This document shows positions 35,803-44,179 of a stretch of 64,000 nucleotides of DNA, piece after piece. A model generated the notes under the pieces. That model was not told the origin of the DNA. It saw only the letters and a program-made list of their open reading frames with translations, and did not search any database. The stretch spans positions 220,251 through 284,250 of the forward strand of contig NZ_PYCN01000008.1 of NCBI RefSeq assembly GCF_003062295.1. The letters are read 5' to 3'. Position 1 is the stretch's first letter, and each line of letters starts with the position of its first letter. The position numbers were made by a program, and so were the translations under genes. The stretch is from Bradyrhizobium algeriense (GTDB lineage Bacteria; Pseudomonadota; Alphaproteobacteria; Rhizobiales; Xanthobacteraceae).

Positions 35803-36852
35803 ATGTCCCAGCACACCAATCCAGACCGGCGCCGCTTCCTCGGTACCGCCGGCGTGACGCTTGCGGCGGCGCCGTTTGCCATGAGCGGCGCGCTCTTTGC
35901 GCAGTCCGGCGACGCCAAGCCCGGCGCGGGCGCAATCAGGCCGGGCGCCCACACCTCGTTTGCCGCACTGAAACAGATCGAGGCCGGCGTCCTCACGATC
36001 GGCTATGCCGAAGCCGGGCCAGCCGATGGTCCTGTCGCCATCCTCCTGCACGGCTGGCCCTATGACATCTACGCCTTCGTCGACGTCGTCCCGGTGCTGG
36101 CGTCGGCCGGCTTCCGGGTGATCGTGCCCTGGCTGCGCGGCTACGGCACGACGCGCTTCCTCTCGATCGATACGCCGCGCAACGGCCAGCAGGGCGCGCT
36201 CGCCACCGACGTCATCGCCCTGATGGATGCCCTGAAGATCGACAAAGCGGTGGTCGCCGGCTTCGACTGGGGCGCGCGGACCGCCGACATCGTCGCGGCG
36301 ATCTGGCCGGGGCGGGTCAAGGCGCTGGTCTCGGTCAGCGGCTATCTGATTGGCAGCCAGGAGGCCAACAAGAAGCCGTTGCCGCCATCGGCTGAACTGC
36401 AATGGTGGTACCAGTATTACTTCGCGACCGAACGTGGGCGGCTGGGCTACGAAAAATACCGGCGCGAATTTTCAAAGCTGATCTGGCAGCTCGCCTCGCC
36501 GAAGTGGAATTTCGATGACGCCACCTTCGAGCGCAGCGCGGCGTCCTTCGACAACCCAGACCATGTCGCCATCGTGATCCACAACTATCGCTGGCGGCTC
36601 GGTCTCGCCCCGGGCGAGGCGAAATACGACGAGCTGGAAAAGCGGCTGGCCGAATTTCCCGCCATCGCCGTGCCCACCATCACCCTTGAAGGCGACGCCA
36701 ACGGCGCGCCGCATCCGGACCCCAAGGTCTACGCCAGGAAGTTTTCCGGCAAATATGCCCATCGCCTGGTCACCGGCGGCATCGGACATAACCTGCCGCA
36801 AGAGGCGCCGCAGGCCTTTGCCGACGCCGTCATCGAAGTGGCTCGCTCTTGA
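35803..36852 (+). CDS. Tat-exported alpha/beta hydrolase (epoxide-hydrolase-like)
   Basis: A 349-residue protein with a twin-arginine type signal (PDRRRFLGTAGVTLAAAPFAMSGALFA) and an alpha/beta hydrolase domain. Recognised elements are the oxyanion HGWP (ILLHGWPYDIYAF), nucleophile in AGFDWGARTADI (Asp, as in epoxide hydrolases and haloalkane dehalogenases) and the His region GGIGHNLPQEAP. Export as a folded enzyme suggests a periplasmic detoxification role. Just upstream lies a duplicated operator-like palindrome, so it is probably regulated by a small-ligand repressor. The substrate is unknown. Confidence 0.83.
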   Translation: MSQHTNPDRRRFLGTAGVTLAAAPFAMSGALFAQSGDAKPGAGAIRPGAHTSFAALKQIEAGVLTIGYAEAGPADGPVAILLHGWPYDIYAFVDVVPVLASAGFRVIVPWLRGYGTTRFLSIDTPRNGQQGALATDVIALMDALKIDKAVVAGFDWGARTADIVAAIWPGRVKALVSVSGYLIGSQEANKKPLPPSAELQWWYQYYFATERGRLGYEKYRREFSKLIWQLASPKWNFDDATFERSAASFDNPDHVAIVIHNYRWRLGLAPGEAKYDELEKRLAEFPAIAVPTITLEGDANGAPHPDPKVYARKFSGKYAHRLVTGGIGHNLPQEAPQAFADAVIEVARS

Positions 36853-36953
36853 AGGGAGCCAGACCCCGCCAAGGGAGCAAGGTCCTGCCAAGGGAGCAAG
36901 CCCCGCCAAGGGAACAAGGCCCCGCCGGCGGCCGTGAAGCCTGCCGGCGGGGC
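36852..36953. repeat. Four tandem 18-19-bp repeats followed by a strong hairpin
   Basis: Starting at the last base of the hydrolase stop codon, four copies of a unit like AAGGGAGCAAGGYCCYGCC run to 36926. They overlap an 11-bp perfect stem (36919-36929 with 36943-36953) that has no T-run. The unit repeats a Shine-Dalgarno-like GGGAGC. This may be a minisatellite-type expansion acting as a transcript 3' end. No gene is seen between here and the next start at 37230 apart from short hairpins such as CTCC...GGAG near 37066. Confidence 0.65.
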
Positions 36954-37229
36954 GTCCGCATTTGCGCTGTTCCCGGGACGGAACCGTGAACGAATTCGGA
37001 TCACTTTTCGGCGAGGGGTGAACCTTGCTTTAGCCCTCCCGGACATCAACTAAGTGGGAGACCACCTCCTTAACGGAGGGAAAAGCCTTACGTGCGAGGG
37101 AACTAAAGCGTTTTGTTGCTGTGCCGTCACAGCGGCGCGCCATCGGGTCGCGGGCACTTGCCGCAAAGCAACCTAAATGAAGTCACGTTGTTTGGATTGG
37201 GTCCGCAACGTCCGCAACGGGGAATGAGT

Positions 37230-37943
37230 ATGAAGAAGATTTTGCTCGGCGCTGCCGCGCTGGCCGCCATGGCGGCTCCAGCTTTTGCGGCCGACATACC
37301 GCCGCGGCCTTATACCAAGGCGCCTGCCTATACCGCGCCTCAGGTCGTCTATAACTGGACCGGGTTCTATGTCGGCGGCCATGTCGGCGGCGCCTTTGCG
37401 GGTGACAACTCCCTGCAGGGCAGCGACGCCCGCTTCCTTGGCGGCGTGCAGGGCGGCTTCGACTATCAGTTCGCGCCGAACTGGGTAATGGGTGCCGAAG
37501 CCCAGTATAGCTGGCTGCCGAACAACAATAATAATGGCGTGCTGTTTCCGGGCGGCACCCTCGTGACGTCAAACACCGACCAGCTCGGCTCGGTGACCGG
37601 CCGGCTCGGCTACACCTGGGGTCCGGCGCTGCTCTACGCCAAGGGCGGTTACGCCTGGCGCGACGGCAACAATCTCGGTGTTTCGGTGGCCGGCGTGCCG
37701 CAAGGCTTCACCACCAATGGCAGCCACAAGGACGGCTACACCGTCGGCGGCGGCCTCGAATATATGTTCGCCCCGAACTGGTCGGCCAAGGCCGAGTACC
37801 AGTATTACAATTTCGGCAACACCACCTTCACGACGGGTCCTGCCGATATCGCCGGTCGCAGCTTCCGCAACGACGAACACACCGCCAAGGTCGGCGTGAA
37901 CTACCGGTTTGGTTGGGGTGGGCCTGCTGCCGCCAGATATTGA
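37230..37943 (+). CDS. Outer-membrane beta-barrel protein (Omp25/31-like)
   Basis: A 237-residue outer-membrane protein with a signal peptide (MKKILLGAAALAAMAAPAFA) and an eight-stranded-barrel family sequence. Alternating strands begin NWTGFYVGGHVGGAF, and the barrel ends with the typical C-terminal KVGVNYRFGW followed by a short GPAAARY. Members of this Rhizobiales family are abundant small porin-like proteins. The start at 37230 is preferred because GGGGAATG lies at proper spacing, while the ATG at 37224 is too close. A strong terminator follows within 30 nt. Confidence 0.9.
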   Translation: MKKILLGAAALAAMAAPAFAADIPPRPYTKAPAYTAPQVVYNWTGFYVGGHVGGAFAGDNSLQGSDARFLGGVQGGFDYQFAPNWVMGAEAQYSWLPNNNNNGVLFPGGTLVTSNTDQLGSVTGRLGYTWGPALLYAKGGYAWRDGNNLGVSVAGVPQGFTTNGSHKDGYTVGGGLEYMFAPNWSAKAEYQYYNFGNTTFTTGPADIAGRSFRNDEHTAKVGVNYRFGWGGPAAARY

Positions 37944-37967
37944 TACGGCGCTTCGTATCGACACGAC

Positions 37968-37996
37968 AAAGGCCGGCTTCACGCCGGCCTTTTTGT
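37968..37996 (+). terminator. Intrinsic terminator of the outer-membrane protein gene
   Basis: A ten-bp GC-rich stem (AAAGGCCGGC at 37968-37977 with its complement at 37983-37992), a 5-nt loop and a T-run form a textbook Rho-independent terminator 25 nt after the stop codon. Confidence 0.9.
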
Positions 37997-38124
37997 TGGG
38001 GGAATTGTCGGGGGCGAGCGTGCCTCGGTTGCTTTTTGGCGGGTGCGAAAAAATTTTCGCGCTGCATGCAACTTTTCGTCACGATCCGATATTATGGTTC
38101 CGGCCGGCTGGTGGGACAACGAAC

Positions 38125-38364
38125 ATGCGTGCTTTTGCGTTAGGGCTGATCTTTTCCGCAGCGGCGTTTCCGTGCCTTGCCCAAACTGTCCTGAAATCCG
38201 AACCGCTTATGCTTGCTCCCTATGAAGTCGCCTTCGTGCAGGATCCCGCGTGCGGGGCCGGCAAGGTGCGCAAGGTAACCGGCGCGATCAGGGGACTGCA
38301 GCGGCGCAAGGCCTGTGTCACTCTGGCTTCGGAGCAGGCATCGCTGGTCTCGGCGACGCCGTAA
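38125..38364 (+). CDS. Small secreted protein, unknown function
   Basis: A 79-residue product with a signal peptide (MRAFALGLIFSAAAFPCLA) and a mature part of about 60 residues containing DPACGAGKVRKVTGAIRGLQRRKACV, where two cysteines could pair. It follows the outer-membrane protein gene after a terminator, so it has its own promoter. The start at 38125 is chosen for the signal peptide. The family is not firmly recognised; similar tiny periplasmic proteins are frequent in Bradyrhizobium. Confidence 0.65.
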   Translation: MRAFALGLIFSAAAFPCLAQTVLKSEPLMLAPYEVAFVQDPACGAGKVRKVTGAIRGLQRRKACVTLASEQASLVSATP

Positions 38365-38464
38365 ATCGATTTTCTTTCCGCCTCGGATGTCGTGCCCCGG
38401 CGAGCGGGGCCTATACGCCGAGAGCCGTCGTTTGCCCGGGTTGCCTACCCCGCCGCCGTCGCCC

Positions 38465-38719
38465 TTACGACGCCAACTGCAATTCCGTCTGCGCGTCGCG
38501 CTCGGCGTCGGCCTTGTTTCGTGCGGGGTCTTCATGCGGCTCGAGCTGGCACGGCTTGATCTCGTAATCATGGTCCAGCACCGGGCGAGGGGCGGTGCTG
38601 TCTTGCTCGGAGACGACATCGACCACGAGGCCGCTCTTCTGGGCAATCTTCCAGACGTCGGCTGCGGTGGGATAGGCCTTGCTCAGCTTGGCATCGTTTG
38701 AGAACAGCGCGTAGGGCAT
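38465..38719 (-). CDS. Small conserved hypothetical protein
   Basis: An 84-residue cytoplasmic protein beginning MPYALFSNDAKLSKAYPTAADVWKIAQKSGLVVDVV, a string I recognise as recurring in Bradyrhizobium and Rhodopseudomonas hypothetical proteins. The C-terminal half is acidic and variable. The start at 38719 has GGAG upstream at good distance. No function can be suggested. Confidence 0.75.
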   Translation of the reverse strand: MPYALFSNDAKLSKAYPTAADVWKIAQKSGLVVDVVSEQDSTAPRPVLDHDYEIKPCQLEPHEDPARNKADAERDAQTELQLAS

Positions 38720-38913
38720 TGTCGACTCCGGTAAAACGGTCAACGCGGAAGCGGGGTCCGGGTTTCAGGCTTGGCTGCCATGCAGCCATTCGACAGGCCG
38801 TTTCGGGAGCAAATTGGCTCGCTTCGGCCCATTTTCGTGGAGTCTCTGAGTCTTTAACGAGTCGTAAATCCCGGGAAAAAGAATCCCCGAGACTCGACCG
38901 CCAGAATCGCCGG

Positions 38914-39033
38914 ATGTTTCCGGCCATGAGAACGAGCCTCCAGACCTCCTGCGAGCGTGTCCAACTCACGCTGACCGTCTGCCTGCTGGTCGCCTGCGCG
39001 GCCAACGTGGCACTGGTCTATGCTTGGCTCTGA
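38914..39033 (+). CDS. Possible small single-helix membrane protein
   Basis: A 39-codon frame (or 35 from the second ATG at 38926) with one strong hydrophobic helix, QLTLTVCLLVACAANVALVYAWL. No good ribosome site is visible. It is plausible as a small membrane protein but could be chance. Confidence 0.3.
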   Translation: MFPAMRTSLQTSCERVQLTLTVCLLVACAANVALVYAWL

Positions 39034-39103
39034 AAGGCTTGGCTCTGAACATCGTGCGGATGCTGGGGAAGCCGCGGTTTTTGCGCGCTGGGTCTCCCTG
39101 GGT

Positions 39104-39562
39104 TTACTTGCCCGGCCGCGTCGGCTGCTCGCCTTCTTTGAGAGCCGCGTGGACCTTCGCCATGGTCGCGCTGCAATAGGCCTCGCGCTCGCGGTTGAAC
39201 CGCTCCTGATGGGCGCGGAAACTGGCGACCCGCGCCCTGATCTCGGACTGGAATTCCTCCCGCAGATCGGGACGCGCAGGAGGGGCCGGCCTCGATATCC
39301 CCCGCGGTATTTCCTGAGGTACTTCTGTTGATATGTCTTGTGATGCTTCTTTTGGCGCCTGGGCAACGGACGGGGTCGCCGCCAGCAGAAACTCAATGTC
39401 GGGAAGGGCCGCGGCCGCGCGTGTGGTTTCGGATCTCTCGACGGAGAGCGGGGCAACCGACGTGGTAACCGTATTCTCGGCCTCCGGCGTCTTGCCGGTC
39501 ACCGATTGAACGAACGCCATCGTTTGCGCGATCAGGAGATCGCGTTCCCTCATCCATTTCAT
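39104..39562 (-). CDS. Conserved hypothetical protein
   Basis: A 152-residue soluble protein with a conserved-looking N-terminus MKWMRERDLLIAQTMAFVQSVTG, a Pro/Glu-rich variable middle and a helical C-terminal part rich in Arg/Glu (EEFQSEIRARVASFRAHQERFNREREAYCSATMAKV) that could form a coiled coil. GAGGTG lies 4 nt before the ATG. No function is suggested. An intergenic stretch of 215 nt separates it from the hydrolase at 39778. Confidence 0.7.
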   Translation of the reverse strand: MKWMRERDLLIAQTMAFVQSVTGKTPEAENTVTTSVAPLSVERSETTRAAAALPDIEFLLAATPSVAQAPKEASQDISTEVPQEIPRGISRPAPPARPDLREEFQSEIRARVASFRAHQERFNREREAYCSATMAKVHAALKEGEQPTRPGK

Positions 39563-39777
39563 GAAACACCTCGGCCCAAGTCACTCCATCAAACGCCTTT
39601 TGTGGAATCAAGCGGGTGGAGAGGTGGCCGGGGATAACTGCCGCGCTTTTGCGCGCTAGGTGACAAAACGGTGACAGTTCGTGACTGGCAACGTGCACAT
39701 GGTGGCGTCAATTTCGCTGCGGTTAGGGCCGGCCGCAGCATGATCCCTCAACCAGGCCCCGGATCGCTTCCGCGGCC

Positions 39778-40896
39778 TCATTGCGATTCTCGCGCTTGCT
39801 GTTCCAAGCGGTCCGCAATCCAGTCAAAAATGAATTCGCTGGCAAGCGTTGGGTTGTCGGCGTGCCCTTGGGAGGCAGCCGTTTCCGCCCCCGTAAAAAT
39901 TTTCCACGTGATATCCTGCTGATCCGTCCTGAAATGCTCGATCAGGACGTTCACGTGCTCTGGCTCCAGCCAGCCATGCTCGCCGATGGTAATCAAGATC
40001 GGGCACTTTAGATTTCGTGCGATTCCGTTGCGTATGAGATTTGCGCCCGCAGCAGGCGGCGCAATGTGGTTTGCCAGAAACGCCCGCTCCTGCAAATCCC
40101 AAATGCCGCCGTCACAAACGGCGGCAGCGAATCGATGGTCAAGCGCAACACCGCGCGCGACAAAAGAGCCCGAACCATCGCCGAGAATCGCTATTCGACG
40201 TTTATCAACATCGTCCCTCGTTGTGAGATAGTCCATTATATAGGAGACAGCCGTCTCCAGATCAGAACGGCCGACCACATTTTCGAACTGTGCGCCGTTA
40301 TCCGTTCCCAGAAGGTCGGCGGCCAGCAGCGACATTCCGCGATTGCGGGCGTGGCGCGCCATCTTGTAGAGGTACTCTTCCTTTCGATGTCCCGGTTCGC
40401 CGATGCAAATGATGACAGGCGTTTGAGCCGACGCGGCTGGGGCTGGCAGGAAATAGCCCTCCAACGGATAGCGACTCAGCCAGGGAATCTCGACAACTTC
40501 GCCAGCAGGGGTTCGATACTCCAGGTAGCGACGGGCGCAGGTCCGCATCTTGGCGAGACCGGCCTGCAGTCTCTTGTCCGCGAATTCAAGATCGAACACG
40601 GCCGCGCTGTAATAGTTTAGGGCGCGCAGCCAATTGCTTTGGGCCGTCAGAAAATGTCCAGCACTGAGAGCTGTATTGCCTCGCTCATTGTTGGCGTCGG
40701 CCGTCTTGTTCCATTCCCGGTACCAGGATTCGTGGTCCTTCGGGTCTATCCGGCTTGCCGTGAGGAAGCATTCAGAAACAGTCGAGCCGCCTTCTTGAGC
40801 AGCACCCAAAAGCCGCAGAAATTCGGCAGACAGATCTTCGCTGTCCGGCCACTGAATCCACCCTTTTTGGTCAAAGTGACCGACCGGAATGGCCAT
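39778..40896 (-). CDS. Alpha/beta hydrolase (FrsA / DUF1100-like)
   Basis: A 372-residue protein with a helical N-terminal cap region and a C-terminal alpha/beta hydrolase core. The nucleophile elbow is GDGSGS (RIAILGDGSGSFVARGVAL) and an acidic/His pair is expected near the C-terminus (ITIGEHGWLEPEH and ASQGHADN). This layout is that of the FrsA/2,6-dihydropseudooxynicotine-hydrolase group of C-C or ester hydrolases. Codon use is less GC-biased than neighbours, hinting at transfer. Upstream are an inverted repeat (40918-40936) and an FNR-type box (41096-41109); MarR lies upstream on the same strand. Confidence 0.8.
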   Translation of the reverse strand: MAIPVGHFDQKGWIQWPDSEDLSAEFLRLLGAAQEGGSTVSECFLTASRIDPKDHESWYREWNKTADANNERGNTALSAGHFLTAQSNWLRALNYYSAAVFDLEFADKRLQAGLAKMRTCARRYLEYRTPAGEVVEIPWLSRYPLEGYFLPAPAASAQTPVIICIGEPGHRKEEYLYKMARHARNRGMSLLAADLLGTDNGAQFENVVGRSDLETAVSYIMDYLTTRDDVDKRRIAILGDGSGSFVARGVALDHRFAAAVCDGGIWDLQERAFLANHIAPPAAGANLIRNGIARNLKCPILITIGEHGWLEPEHVNVLIEHFRTDQQDITWKIFTGAETAASQGHADNPTLASEFIFDWIADRLEQQARESQ

Positions 40897-40917
40897 CAAA
40901 TCTGACTTTATTACTTA

Positions 40918-40936
40918 GGTTGATCAATACTCAACC
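40918..40936. promoter_or_regulatory. Inverted repeat, possible regulator site at the hydrolase promoter
   Basis: GGTTGA at 40918-40923 and TCAACC at 40931-40936 are perfect inverted arms 7 nt apart, 22 nt upstream of the hydrolase start. The symmetry and size fit a MarR-type operator, and a MarR gene is the next gene upstream. Confidence 0.45.
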
Positions 40937-41095
40937 AACGCGTGCGTTTTCGCAAGCCAATTCGCGCCTCCGCGGTGCGGTCGAGTGTGCTGCGATTGGC
41001 CTTCCGCCGCTGATCAATGTGGCATACCAGATCTTCCATGAAAGCTCCCCATTCCCTGTCGGGGATCATTCAAAGAAGAAGAATCGATGGCTTGC

Positions 41096-41109
41096 TTGAT
41101 ATGGATCAA
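41096..41109. promoter_or_regulatory. FNR/FixK-type box
   Basis: TTGATATGGATCAA matches the TTGAT-N4-ATCAA consensus of FNR/FixK regulators exactly. It lies about 200 nt upstream of the hydrolase start at 40896. If used at the usual -41.5 position it would place a transcription start near 41061. Confidence 0.55.
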
Positions 41110-41304
41110 TACGCATAGCAGCCGGAAACGGCGCGTGGAACTTTGGAATGCGCCCCCTGCGGAACAGTGGACATCGTCCAGGCTGGAGTTCGGTGTTCGC
41201 TTTCTGACCGATTCGAAACGAGCCGCGCAGCGCAAGCGAATTCGATAGTACCCTCGTGAGATCTCTAGCAGGGCACGAGGTCGGCCGTTTGTGAGTTCAG
41301 GCCC

Positions 41305-41378
41305 ATGCCCGAGACTCACTGACGCCCAAGACTTACTAACACCCAAGACTCACCAGACTCACCAACGCCCGAGACTCA
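41305..41378. repeat. Degenerate tandem repeat (CGCCCGAGACTCA-like)
   Basis: Four imperfect copies of a unit of about 17-20 bp (CCCGAGACTCAC, CCCAAGACTTAC, CCCAAGACTCAC, CCCGAGACTCAG) run into the MarR stop codon. They lie in a 480-bp gap without a supported gene. The minus-strand frame at 41014-41346 that crosses them has no ribosome site or family resemblance. Confidence 0.55.
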
Positions 41379-41936
41379 GATGTCCATGGCAACCTTCAAG
41401 CAGGCCTTCTCAAATTGATCCTTGAGGGACGCGAGTTTGCCGGTGAACTCGGTGAGTTCGCTATCGCTGAATTCCGCAAAGATAAATTTGTTAAGGGCTT
41501 CCTGCTGGGAGGCCAGGTTTGCGATGTGCTTGTATGACTTGTCCGTCAGTGACATTTTTACGACTCTGGCGTCGTCCTCCCAGGTCTTTCGGCGCATGAA
41601 GCCCTTCTTTTCAAGCATTTTCGACTGGGTTGTCACGAACGACGAGTCGACGTGAAGCATCTTTGACACCACCTTCACCGGAACTCCGTCGCCTTTGTCC
41701 AAGTCCGCCAGAGCCATCAGGATCATCCACTGCGGGCCACTTACGCCAAGGGTCTTCGCCCAAAAATGCCGGAGTTGCTGGAGGTGCACATTGATTGAAG
41801 CGATCTCCCACGCGAATCGCTTTGCCAGGTCCTGATTCCTTGCAGAGGGCTGAGGTTGATTGGAATTCTTCTCCACGACCGGTGAATTCATTTGCTTTTC
41901 GATGCCCCTTTTTTCACCGATCTTGCATCGATGCAC
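41376..41936 (-). CDS. MarR-family transcriptional regulator
   Basis: A 186-residue winged-helix regulator. Recognised parts are the helical dimerisation ends and the DNA-binding winged helix: LGVSGPQWMILMALADLDKGDGVPVKVVSKMLHVDSSFVTTQSKMLEKKGFMRRKTWEDDARVVKMSLTDKS contains the recognition helix and the wing Asp-Arg pair in DDARVV. The gene is divergent from the porin gene (357 bp apart) and precedes the alpha/beta hydrolase on the same strand, so it may control either. Its promoter region is AT-rich. Confidence 0.9.
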   Translation of the reverse strand: MHRCKIGEKRGIEKQMNSPVVEKNSNQPQPSARNQDLAKRFAWEIASINVHLQQLRHFWAKTLGVSGPQWMILMALADLDKGDGVPVKVVSKMLHVDSSFVTTQSKMLEKKGFMRRKTWEDDARVVKMSLTDKSYKHIANLASQQEALNKFIFAEFSDSELTEFTGKLASLKDQFEKACLKVAMDI

Positions 41937-42293
41937 ATTGCAAAATTCAATAATGAAATCACTGAACTAAATCACCTTAAACATCAGTATGATTCCCGGC
42001 AATTGCCCTGATTCTGGCCTGTTGCCGCAAGGACACAGACGCCGACCATAACGATGTGTGAGTTCATAAAGTATTTTGATTAACTTAGTTGTGAAGGCAT
42101 AGTCCTCGTGACGACTGGGGGGTCCTAGATCGTCCCGTTCTAGGTGGTTCGCTTAAGTCCCTCGCGCTGATGCGGGAGTGTTCGAAGGCGCGAAGCGGCT
42201 GGGCGGGTTTTTATGGGGGACAAGGGAACCAACCTTGGGGTGCTTCACCCAGCGGATCCGGAACCTTCCCTACAGAGCAACTGGAGGTTTAAC
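41937..42293. promoter_or_regulatory. MarR/porin divergent promoter region and porin 5' leader
   Basis: No protein gene is seen. The MarR side is AT-rich. The porin side holds paired segments: CCTAGA...TCTAGG near 42123-42145, CCCTCGCGCTGATGCGGGAG near 42159-42178 and a GC-rich hairpin followed by TTTTTA near 42180-42212. Such stacked hairpins suggest a structured leader, possibly with an attenuator-like element, before the GGAGG site at 42282-42287. Confidence 0.45.
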
Positions 42294-43889
42294 ATGAAGA
42301 TGGTTAAGAGCCTTATTCTCGGCTCAGCGGCGGGTCTGATCGCCATGAGTGGAGCTCAGGCAGCCGATCTTCCCGTCAAGGCCAAAGCGGTCGAGTACGT
42401 GAGGATCTGCTCCCTGTATGGTGCCGGTTTCTTCTACATCCCGGGCACGGACACCTGCATCAAGCTGGGTGGTTATCTGCGCGTTGATACAACGTTCAAC
42501 GGCGCTCCTTACGATGAACCGGCTTGGGCCGGCGATCTGGGCCAGGGCAATCGCTTTCGCGATTACTTCGCCTCCCGTTCCCGTATGGCGCTGACGGTCG
42601 ATACCCGCACCGCCACTGAATACGGTGTGGTTCGCACCTTCGGTCAGCTGGACTGGTCGTTCGCCTCGCCGAGCGGCAGCGTCAGAGAAGTGGGGCCAAC
42701 AGGCCAAGCCGGTGGCCTGAACAACGGCCAGCAGATCGCGACGGAAATGCTGTTCATCCAGTTCGCTGGATTCACCTTCGGTCGTTCGGCTTCGGCCTAT
42801 GCGACGCCTTGGCATGGGTATCCAGGCAACAACACCTCGTTCCTGGTCGGTGGTCATGACACCGTCACCGGCACGAACAACATCCAGTACACCGCGCAAT
42901 TCGGCAACGGCGTGTCGGGCACGATCGGTCTAGACGACCCGCTCGCGTTCAACCGCGTCTCCGTGTACAACCTTGCCAACACCTCGGCCGCAGGCGTCGT
43001 TACGCTCCAGTCTCTTACCGGGACGGGCGCTAGCGCCAATGCCTATGCGGGCGTGCATGCTCCCGACATCGTCGGCAACATTCGTGTCGATCAGGCTTGG
43101 GGTCTGTTCCAGATTTCGGGCTCATTGCATGAGGTTAGCGGCTCATACAATGCTCTGACACACGTGGTGACAGGCGGGCTTGTTACGCCGTTTGGGGGAC
43201 CGACATTCGGTGCGAATGGTCTCTCTGAAATCTCTGGCCACCCGGACACCAAGTGGGGCGGTTCGGTGATGGCTGCGTTGCAGATCAAGAACATCCCGAC
43301 CGGCGCCGGCGACGACATCAAGATGGATGTCAGTTGGGGCAAGGGCAACATGAAGAACATCATTGGCACCAGCGCTGGCGTACGGGCCTTCAATATCTTC
43401 GGCGGCGGCAGTGGCGGTGCTTACCAGAGCATCGGCTTCGCCAACGCGACCGACGCCGTCTATCTGCCGACGTTTGCCGGCGGTGACGGCACGCTGCATC
43501 TGACCGAAGGTTTTGGTTTCCGTGGTGCGTTCAACCATAACTGGGATCCATTCTGGTCGACCAGCCTGTTCGGCGGCTACGCTGCCATTCGCTATGATGG
43601 CACGGCGAAGAACTTCTACTGTGCGGCCTACGCTGCGAGCAACCTCGGCGCCCAGTCTGCGGATTTCAGCTGCAACCCCGACTTCAATCTCGCGCAGATT
43701 GGTCTGATCACCCGCTGGACTCCCGTCAAGAACCTGACGTTCTCGGCCGAAGTGCTCTATTTCCACCTCGACCAGAAGTTCACCGGTTCCAAGGTTCTGA
43801 CGCCGACGGCTCCCAAGCCGACCGCCGTCTACAACTACGCGGACCAGGATACGGTTAGCTTGAACATTCGCGCTCAGCGCAACTTCTGA
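42294..43889 (+). CDS. Porin (Porin_2 family, Omp2-like)
   Basis: Major outer-membrane general porin, expected trimer of 16-stranded barrels. The 531-residue product has a signal peptide (MKMVKSLILGSAAGLIAMSGAQA), the diagnostic N-terminus ADLPVKAKAVEYVRICSLYGAGFFYIPGTDTCIKLGGYLRVD with its two cysteines, and the C-terminal aromatic end SLNIRAQRNF. A GGAGG ribosome site precedes the start at 42294. It is slightly long for the family, with Gly/Ser-rich loops in the middle. The leader is long and structured and a terminator follows. Confidence 0.97.
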   Translation: MKMVKSLILGSAAGLIAMSGAQAADLPVKAKAVEYVRICSLYGAGFFYIPGTDTCIKLGGYLRVDTTFNGAPYDEPAWAGDLGQGNRFRDYFASRSRMALTVDTRTATEYGVVRTFGQLDWSFASPSGSVREVGPTGQAGGLNNGQQIATEMLFIQFAGFTFGRSASAYATPWHGYPGNNTSFLVGGHDTVTGTNNIQYTAQFGNGVSGTIGLDDPLAFNRVSVYNLANTSAAGVVTLQSLTGTGASANAYAGVHAPDIVGNIRVDQAWGLFQISGSLHEVSGSYNALTHVVTGGLVTPFGGPTFGANGLSEISGHPDTKWGGSVMAALQIKNIPTGAGDDIKMDVSWGKGNMKNIIGTSAGVRAFNIFGGGSGGAYQSIGFANATDAVYLPTFAGGDGTLHLTEGFGFRGAFNHNWDPFWSTSLFGGYAAIRYDGTAKNFYCAAYAASNLGAQSADFSCNPDFNLAQIGLITRWTPVKNLTFSAEVLYFHLDQKFTGSKVLTPTAPKPTAVYNYADQDTVSLNIRAQRNF

Positions 43890-43917
43890 TCGCATAATCT
43901 AACAATAGTCCAAGAGA

Positions 43918-43947
43918 GCCCCCGGCAGGAAACTGCCCGGGGGTTTT
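43918..43947 (+). terminator. Intrinsic terminator of the porin gene
   Basis: A GC-rich stem (CCCCCGGCAG with CTGCC-C-GGGGG, one bulged base) and a GAAA loop followed by TTTTT lie 29 nt after the porin stop. Confidence 0.88.
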
Positions 43948-44147
43948 TGCTGTTATCCGTGCTTTAGGATGTTGGACGACGATCCTCGGAAAGCAGAACG
44001 TTCTATCTGTGGGCGAGCGGATTAGTTTTAAAATGTGATTTGATAATATGAGCTAGTCATGTATCCTGATCTCCAGGTAGCCGCCAAAATCGTTTGACGG
44101 CCTCTTAGTCTCAAGGAGACGCAAAACTTCTTTATGATAAACCTCCG

Positions 44148-44179
44148 AAACCTCCGGCAATGCCCTGCCGGAGGTTTTT
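44148..44179 (+). terminator. Second intrinsic terminator, no gene assigned
   Basis: AACCTCCGGCA pairs perfectly with TGCCGGAGGTT around a 6-nt loop and is followed by TTT. It stands about 200 nt beyond the porin terminator. The bases 43948-44147 are AT-rich and carry no supported gene, so this may end a short RNA or read-through transcript. The rest of the 43890-44410 gap shows nothing else. Confidence 0.75.

Noticed and set aside
36852..36926. CRISPR-like array
   Set aside because: Units are tandem with no spacers, too short, and no cas genes are present.
41014..41346. 110-codon minus-strand frame before the hydrolase
   Set aside because: No ribosome site, it crosses the tandem repeat and FNR box, and its composition is not protein-like.
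41305..41378. CRISPR-like or iteron origin repeats
   Set aside because: Copies are degenerate and contiguous, with no replication gene nearby.
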